From Apostichopus japonicus (lineage: Eukaryota; Echinodermata; Holothuroidea; Aspidochirotida; Stichopodidae), in contig NC_092563.1 in NCBI RefSeq assembly GCF_037975245.1, positions 19,984,094 through 20,048,093 of the forward strand: a DNA stretch of 64,000 bases, in the 5' to 3' direction. Positions within the stretch are counted from its first letter, which is position 1. Each line of letters begins with the position of its first letter. Below the pieces are notes generated by a model. It had not been told where the DNA came from. It worked only from the letters and a program-made list of their open reading frames with translations, and made no database searches. A program made the position numbers and the translations under genes. Below, one piece after another: positions 58,590-64,000 of this stretch.

Positions 58590-59865
58590 TATTGTATTTG
58601 TATTTGTATATTTATTTGTTTCATCACAATTTACAGTGTGACGGGAAGTCTCCTATAAAGCCTGTAAGGCTTAACAAAGTAGGAGACTCCCCAAAAAGAA
58701 AAAAAAAGAAAGAAAAACTTAAGAATAGAAAAAGAAAAGTTAATAGTAGCATCTACAATGATGAAATAATCGAATTGACTCTACTTGAAATTAATAATGT
58801 TAATAAGCAATCCAAACACACACAAGAATAAATCCATCAATAGTGAGAAATAATTACAGTTTTTAGATTCCTTTTGAATACAGAGTAAGAAGGCTTATTC
58901 TTAACATTATCCTGGAGATTATTCCACGTTTTAATAGCACGAATACGAGGGTTAAAAGAACTTAAAGTACTTCGTTGGGATAAAACATGTGCGTTATTAC
59001 AATGGCGTGTTTGATGGTTGTGGATTAGTCTATTACTATATATAAAATCTTTAAAAGCCTCGGGTAGCAATCCATTCCATGATTTATATGCAAATGTTAC
59101 AAGCTGGACTCTTATAATATCATTTAGTTTTAATAAATTTAATCTTTTGTATAATGGGCTAGTATGATCACGTGGTGCAGCATGTGATATATGGCGGATA
59201 GCTCTCTTCTGGAGGACACATAGGTGATTAAGATTTGTAGAATAGGTTCCTGACCAAATAGTCGTGCAATAAGTTAATTGGGGTAAAATCAGAGTTATAT
59301 AGAGTGTTCTGAGTATATTTGGAGGTAAATAATGTTTTAATTTGCATATAATACCAGTATTTCTAGCCACTCTGTTACAGACTGCTGATATGTGATCACG
59401 CCACGAAAGTTTATTATCTATGTGTACACCCAAGAACTTAGTAGTGTTAACCCGATTAATAATTTTATCATTCATGGTAATATTGTGATCCCATCTGAAT
59501 GAGTGACTAGCATTAAACACCATATAATTAGTTTTTTCTATGTTAAGAGATAATTTGTTTGCCGCAAACCAGCTGGAAAATTTAGTTAGTTCAGTAGAAA
59601 CAGTTTTATGTGATGAGAGTAGATTTTGGGAATCGAAGAAAATATTTGTGTCGTCGGCAAATAATATTGTTTTAGCAATATCGGAGACATTAACGATATC
59701 ATTGACATAAATTATAAATAGTAATGGACCTAGTATAGAACCCTGAGGAACTCCGCAAGCGATTTTAGCAAGTTCAGATTTAGAATTTTTATATAAAGTG
59801 TACTGGTATCTATTTGAAAGATAACTATTTAGCCAATTTAGGGTTGTTCCTCTGATACCATATTG
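58590..59865 (-). pseudogene. Family B LINE, second copy, 5'-truncated
   Basis: Nearly identical to 53985-55260, including the tail and the C-terminal RT part. Minus-strand frames run from the SNRYQYTLYKN segment through GVPQGSILGP, LFADDTNIFF and WFAANKLSLNIEKTN to the stop at 58837; a short deletion of about 20 bp in the 3' region near 58812 distinguishes it from the first copy. The 5' break at about 59865 falls in the RT domain at YGIRGTTLNWL. It abuts the 5' end of the full copy head to tail. Confidence 0.88.
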
Positions 59866-59899
59866 TTGGGCATTTCGTTGGGCATCTCGTTGTTGGGCA

Positions 59900-62800
59900 T
59901 CTCGAGCGCACCTAACCGCGCCACGACAGCAGCTGATATAAATCTATGTTCGTTCCTAATACTTAAAGTTCCAGAGACCCTATGAGATCGCTGCAAAAGC
60001 AAACTGCCGTGGCCGGGTCTCGAGCCCAGGACCCAAAACACGTCACGCTCTCGAGAGCAACCAACCGCGCCACGACAGCAGCTGATATAAATCTATGTTC
60101 GTTCCTAATACTTAAAGTTCCAGAGACCGTATGAGATCGCTGCGAAAGCAAACTGCCGTGGCCGGGTCTCGAGCCCAGGACCCAAAACACGTCACGCTCT
60201 CGAGCGCAACCAACCGCGCCACGACAGCAGCTGATATAAATCTATGTTCGTTCCTAATACTTAAAGTTCCAGAGACCGTATGAGATCGTTGCAAAAGCAA
60301 ACTGCCGTGGCCGGGTCTCGAGCCCAGGACCCAAAACACGTCACGCTCTCGAGCGCAACCAACCGCGCCACGACAGCAGCTGATATAAATCTATGTTCGT
60401 TCCTAATACTTAAAGTTCCAGAGACCCTATGAGATCGCTGCAAAAGCAAACTGCCGTGGCCGGGTCTCGAGCCCAGGACCTAAAACACGTCACGCTCTCG
60501 AGCGCACCCAACAGCGCCACGACAGCAGCTGATATAAATCTATGTTCGTTCCTAATACTTAATGTTCCAGAGACCGTATGAGATCGTTGCAAAAGCAAAC
60601 TGCCGTGGCCGGGTCTCGAGCCCAGGACCCAAAACACGTCACGCTCTCGAGCGCAACCAACCGCGCCACGACAGCAGCTGATATAAATCTATGTTCGTTC
60701 CTAATACTTAAAGTTCCAGAGACCGTATGAGATCGCTGCAAAAGGAAACTGCCGTGGCCGGGTCTCGAGCCCAGGACCTAAAACACGTCACGCTCTCGAG
60801 CGCAACCAACCGCGCCACGACAGCAGCTGATATAAATCTATGTTCGTTCCTAATACTTAAAGTTCCAGAGACCCTATGAGATCGCTGCAAAAGCAAACTG
60901 CCGTGGCCGGGTCTCGAGCCCAGGACCCAAAACACGTCACGCTCTCGAGCGCAACCAACCGCGCCACGACAGCAGCTGATATAAATCTATGTTCGTTCCT
61001 AATACTTAAAGTTCCAGAGACCCTATGAGATCGTTGCAAAAGCAAACTGCCGTGGCCGGGTCTCGAGCCCAGGACCCAAAACACGTAACGATCTCGAGCG
61101 CAACCAACCGCGCCACGACAGCAGCTGATATAAATCTATGTTCGTTCCTAATACTTAAAGTTCCAGAGACCGTATGAGATCGCTGCAAAAGCAAACTGCC
61201 GTGGCCGGGTCTCGAGCCCAGGACCCAAAACACGTCACGCTCTCGAGCGCAACCAACCGCGCCACGACAGCAGCTGATATAAATCTATGTTCGTTCCTAA
61301 TACTTAAAGTTCCAGAGACCGTATGAGATCGCTGCAAAAGCAAACTGCCGTGGCCGGGTCTCGAGCCCAGGACCCAAAACACGTCACGCTCTCGAGCGCA
61401 ACCAACCGCGCCACGACAGCAGCTGATATAAATCTATGTTCGTTCCTAATACTTAAAGTTCCAGAGACCGTATGCGATCGCTGCAAAAGCAAACTGCCGT
61501 GGCCGGGTCTCGAGCCCAGGACCCAAAACACGTCACGCTCTCGAGCGCAACCAACCGCGCCACGACAGCAGCTGATATAAATCTATGTTCGTTCCTAATA
61601 CTTAAAGTTCCAGAGACCGTATGAGATCGCTGCTAAAGCAAACTGCCGTGGCCGGGTCTCGAGCCCAGGACCCAAAACACGTCACGCTCTCGAGCGCAAC
61701 CAACCGCGCCACGACAGCAGCTGATATAAATCTATGTTCGTTCCTAATACTTAAAGTTCCAGAGACCCTATGAGATCGCTGCAAAAGCAAACTGCCCTGG
61801 CCGGATCTCGAGCCCAGGACCCAAAACACGTCACGCTCTCGAGCGCAACCAACAGCGCCACGACAGCAGCTGATATAAATCTATGTTCGTTCCTAATACT
61901 TAAAGTTCCAGAGACCCTATGAGATCGCTGCAAAAGCAAACTGCCGTGGCCGGGTCTCGAGCCCAGGACCCAAAACACGTCACGCTCTCGAGCGCAACCA
62001 ACCGCGCCACGACAGCAGCTGATATAAATCTATGTTCGTTCCTAATACTTAAAGTTCCAGAGACCGTATGCGATCGCTGCAAAAGCAAACTGCCGTGGCC
62101 GGGTCTCGAGCCCAGGACCCAAAACACGTCACGCTCTCGAGCGCAACCAACCGCGCCACGACAGCAGCTGATATAAATCTATGTTCGTTCCTAATACTTA
62201 AAGTTCCAGAGACCGTATGAGATCGCTGCAAAAGCAAACTGCCGTGGCCGGGTCTCGAGCCCAGGACCCAAAACACGTCACGCTCTCGAGCGCAACCAAC
62301 CGCGCCACGACAGCAGCTGATATAAATCTATGTTCGTTCCTAATACTTAAAGTTCAAGAGACCGTATGCGATCGCTGCAAAAGCAAACTGCCGTGGCCGG
62401 GTCTCGAGCCCAGGACCCAAAACACGTCACGCTCTCGAGCGCAACCAACCGCGCCACGACAGCAGCTGATATAAATCTATGTTCGTTCCTAATACTTAAA
62501 GTTCCAGAGACCGTATGAGATCGCTGCAAAAGCAAACTGCCGTGGCCGGGTCTCGAGCCCAGGACCCAAAACACGTCACGCTCTCGAGCGCAACCAACCG
62601 CGCCACGACAGCAGCTGATATAAATCTATGTTCGTTCCTAATACTTAAAGTTCCAGAGACCCTATGAGATCGCTGCAAAAGCAAACTGCCCCGGCCGGAT
62701 CTCGAGCCCAGGACCCAGAACACGTCACGCTCTCGAGCGCAACCAACCGCGCCACGACAGCAGCTGATATAAATCTATGTTCGTTCCTAATACTTAAAGT

Positions 62801-64000
62801 TCCAGAGACCCTATGAGATCGCTGCAAAAGCAAACTGCCCCGGCCGGATCTCGAGCCCAGGACCCAAAACACGTCACGCTCTCGAGCGCAACCAACCGCG
62901 CCACGACAGCAGCTGATATAAATCTATGTTCGTTCCTAATACTTAAAGTTCCAGAGACCCTATGAGATCGCTGCAAAAGCAAACTGCCCCGGCCGGATCT
63001 CGAGCCCAGGACCCAAAACACGTCACGCTCTCGAGCGCAACCAACAGCTCCACGACAGCAGCTGATATAAATCTATGTTCGTTCCTAATACTTAAAGTTC
63101 CAGAGACCCTATGAGATCGCTGCAAAAGCAAACTGCCGTGGCCGGGTCTCGAGCCCAGGACCCAAAACACGTCACGCTCTCGAGCGCAACCAACCGCGCC
63201 ACGACAGCAGCTGATATAAATCTATGTTCGTTCCTAATACTTAAAGTTCCAGAGACCCTATGAGATCGCTGCAAAAGCAAACTGAAGTGGCCCGGTGTCG
63301 AGCCCAGGACCCAAAACACGTCACGCTCTCGAGCGCAACCAACCGCGCCACGACAGCAGCTGATATAAATCTATGTTCGTTCCTAATACTTAAAGTTCCA
63401 GAGACCGTATGAGATCGCTGCAAAAGCAAACTGCCGTGGCCGGGTCTCGAGCCCAGGACCCAAAACACGTCACGCTCTCGAGCGCAACCAACCGCGCCAC
63501 GACAGCAGCTGATATAAATCTATGTTCGTTCCTAATACTTAAAGTTCCAGAGACCCTATGAGATCGCTGCAAAAGCAAACTGCCCCGGCCGGATCTCGAG
63601 CCCAGGACCCAAAACACGTCACGCTCTCGAGCGCAACCAACCGCGCCACGACAGCAGCTGATATAAATCTATGTTCGTTCCTAATACTTAAAGTTCCAGA
63701 GACCCTATGAGATCGCTGCAAAAGCAAACTGCCGTGGCCGGGTCTCGAGCCCAGGACCCAAAACACGTCACGCTCTCGAGCGCAACCAACCGCGCCACGA
63801 CAGCAGCTGATATAAATCTATGTTCGTTCCTAATACTTAAAGTTCCAGAGACCGTTTGAGATCGTTGCAAAAGCAAACTGCCGTGGCCGGGTCTCGAGCC
63901 AGGACCCAAAACACGTCACGCTCTATGTTCGTTCCTAATACTTAAAGTTCCAGAGACCGTATGAGATCGCTGCAAAAGCAAACTGCCGTGGCCGGGTCTC
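59900..64000 (-). repeat. 149-bp satellite, array 4 (about 27.5 units, continues past the window)
   Basis: Same satellite, same orientation. Several units (62690, 62840, 62985, 63583) share the variant CTGCCCCGGCCGGATC, showing local homogenisation, and others share CGATCGCTGC. One unit near 63900-63925 is shortened, lacking most of the A-box half. The array reaches base 64000 with no end in sight. Confidence 0.97.

Larger units (their letters stand above)
53980..58590 (-). mobile_element. Family B (Jockey/CR1-like) LINE, essentially full length
   Basis: Minus-strand element with ORF1 at 57189-58307, ORF2 at 54250-57174 (two frameshifts), and a 3' tail of TACAAA-type repeats at 53980-54000. 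The presumed 5' untranslated region (58310-58590) contains short TAGTAGTCATCGA repeats. Other copies of the family end at 31890 (plus strand) and 58590 (minus strand). Confidence 0.88.
49334..59899 (-). mobile_element. Composite LINE block inserted in the satellite, 13-bp target duplication
   Basis: The satellite is interrupted between two copies of TCTCGAGCGCACC (49321-49333 and 59900-59912), and joining the flanks restores a normal unit. The left end is a T18 run, the poly(A) tail of the L1-like element on the minus strand. The block holds, in minus-strand order from the right, a 30-bp piece with TTGGGCAT repeats, a 5'-truncated family B LINE, a full family B LINE, and an L1-like LINE missing most of ORF1. 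All read in the same direction. Confidence 0.85.

Noticed and set aside
38522-63909. Some eighty overlapping 75-residue open frames on the minus strand of the satellite
   Set aside because: They recur every 149 bp, each spans about one and a half units and overlaps the next in another frame. They follow from the repeat sequence and have no start context or domain.

Overview
The window is nuclear DNA of an animal, most likely a marine invertebrate deuterostome. A spliced gene with a GT-AG intron, many families of non-LTR retrotransposons, a Penelope-like element, several DNA transposons, long (TA)n tracts and a large satellite array all point to a metazoan. The frequent TAGGCCTA-like words recall echinoderm DNA, but that is a weak inference. 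There are no prokaryotic genes or operons. Almost everything is repeat-derived.

Region by region. 1-7.3 kb: a CR1/L2-type LINE remnant, a Penelope-like RT remnant, a tRNA-derived SINE, a hammerhead-ribozyme-like motif beside a tRNA-like sequence, then an orphan second exon of a secreted cysteine-containing protein and a hAT-like element. 7.3-14.4 kb: non-coding DNA with two short hAT-type elements with 8-bp target duplications and a 1.2 kb TTAA transposon carrying THAP and P2X7-ballast-like coding remnants. 14.5-18.6 kb: the complete two-exon paralogue of the secreted protein gene, with the same downstream sequence as the first copy. 18.6-30.3 kb: mostly non-coding, holding a 4.2 kb element with perfect 31-bp inverted termini, an inverted repeat around 27-29 kb and a decayed third relative of the secreted-protein exon. 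30.3-35.7 kb: LINEs nested inside one another. 36.2-38.6 kb: a second copy of the 7.8-9.5 kb segment.

38.6-64 kb is dominated by a 149-bp tandem satellite, about 84 units in one orientation and running off the right edge. It is interrupted by two copies of a LINE fragment (part of a 2,521-bp duplication) and by a 10.6 kb composite LINE block (49.3-59.9 kb). Read on the minus strand, each standard unit holds an A box, a B box at tRNA spacing, matching acceptor and T stems and a downstream T-run, so the satellite looks like an amplified tRNA-derived (SINE-like) sequence.

The only convincing host genes are the two secreted-protein copies. Function of that family is unknown to me. The rest records layered insertion: LINE into LINE, LINE into satellite, LINE into hAT element, and segmental copying of the results.
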